From an uncultured Winogradskyella sp. (GTDB lineage Bacteria; Bacteroidota; Bacteroidia; Flavobacteriales; Flavobacteriaceae), in contig CAJXLB010000004.1 in NCBI GenBank assembly GCA_913055905.1, forward strand, positions 203,326-267,325: a stretch of DNA of 64,000 bases, given 5' to 3'. The notes beneath the pieces are model-generated. The model was not told the DNA's origin. It was given only the letters and a program-made list of their open reading frames with translations, and did not search any database. Positions 63,693 through 64,000 of the stretch are shown here, one piece after another (position 1 is the first letter of the stretch; every line of letters starts with the position of its first letter). The position numbers were made by a program, and so were the translations under genes.

Positions 63693-64000
63693 TGGCCTTT
63701 GAAACATCTTGGCGAAAATTGGCAACAATTGGCCAAGATGGTGATAGATGAAAAAGACTATAAGCCTGCGACTTAGTGGCCTTTGAAACATCTTGGCGAA
63801 AATTGGCAACAATTGGCCAAGATGGTGATAGATAAAAAAGACTATAAGCCTGCGACTTAATGGGCTCTGAAACATCTTGGCGAAAATTGGCAACAATTGG
63901 CCAAGATGGTGATAGACGAAAAAGACTATAAGCCTGCGACTTAATGGGCTCTGAAACATCTTGGCGAAAATTGGCAACAATTGGCCAAGATGGTGATAGA
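63648..64000. repeat. 84-bp tandem repeat derived from a gene's 3' end
   Basis: Four full copies and the start of a fifth of an 84-bp unit, beginning at 63648, 63732, 63816, 63900 and 63984, run off the window. The first copy starts inside the acyl-CoA dehydrogenase gene; each unit contains the gene's last 45 bases (ending in TAG or TAA) and 39 bases of downstream DNA. Units 1 and 2 are identical; 3 and 4 share TAATGGGCTCTG in place of TAGTGGCCTTTG. Each unit junction can form a hairpin (for example 63705-63740). No spacers exist, so it is not a CRISPR array. Confidence 0.95.

Noticed and set aside
63600-63980. Minus-strand open frame of 126 codons across the repeats
   Set aside because: It is a side effect of the 84-bp (28-codon) period and has no independent support; it lies opposite the gene end and its duplicates.
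63648-64000. CRISPR array
   Set aside because: Units are contiguous with no variable spacers, are 84 bp long and derive from a coding end; no cas gene is seen.

Overview
The window looks like chromosome from a Bacteroidota bacterium, most likely a (marine) member of the Flavobacteriaceae. The DNA is AT-rich and genes are densely packed. Start codons rarely have a Shine-Dalgarno sequence, and several promoters fit the Bacteroidota TTTG / TAnnTTTG pattern. There are many Cys-lipobox lipoproteins. The tmRNA encodes the tag GENNYALAA, and families common in Flavobacteriia are present (MlaEFD, DUF1343/NamZ, DUF2851, AGCS symporter). No rRNA, tRNA or intact mobile-element gene was seen.

Layout. 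1-9 kb: an ABC exporter pair, a nitroreductase, a membrane-lipid hydroxylase, MsrB/MsrA methionine sulfoxide repair, a THI5-like binding protein and the MlaDFE phospholipid transporter. 9-13 kb: an AarF/UbiB-type kinase flanked by two coiled-coil proteins, then a PhzF-family enzyme. 13-16.5 kb: a YD-repeat lipoprotein, then a 1.2 kb segment with a sulfotransferase-like gene. This segment lies between the 3' end of ssrA and a 22-bp copy of that end, as expected of an integration scar. 16.5-28 kb: a saccharopine/alanine dehydrogenase-like enzyme, a TlpA-like lipoprotein, a class II (B12-dependent) ribonucleotide reductase, KdsA (Kdo synthesis) and TypA/BipA. 28-43 kb: a surface-polysaccharide region with glycosyltransferases, GT-C-like membrane proteins, a WecD-WecE-WzxE-like gene order with two tandem flippases, and an FdtA-type ketoisomerase; it ends in an FtsE ATPase. 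43-56 kb: a very large TPR protein with an outer-membrane barrel, a frameshifted YciI-like gene, a lipid-related gene trio, a NamZ lipoprotein and a LolC/E-like permease. 56-64 kb: a cysteine synthase family enzyme, DUF2851, PspC, a K+ channel with an RCK domain, a sodium:alanine symporter, a helix-hairpin-helix protein and an acyl-CoA dehydrogenase. The 3' end of the last gene is duplicated in an 84-bp tandem array running off the window.

How genes work together. Mla, KdsA, the flippases and the glycosyltransferases all serve the outer envelope. FdtA, the DegT aminotransferase and the acetyltransferase-like protein fit synthesis of an N-acylated TDP-amino-dideoxyhexose, moved across the membrane by WzxE-like flippases. 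Two nearly identical FNR/CRP-type palindromes (core ATGATATTTATCAT), one before the B12-dependent reductase and one before a coiled-coil gene, sit about 40 bp upstream of predicted start points. They suggest a shared oxygen- or NO-responsive control.

Most notable: the 84-bp array made from a gene's own 3' end, the ssrA integration scar, the paired FNR-like operators, the single-base frameshift in a T6 run, and the acetyltransferase-like gene whose apparent start codon is ATT.
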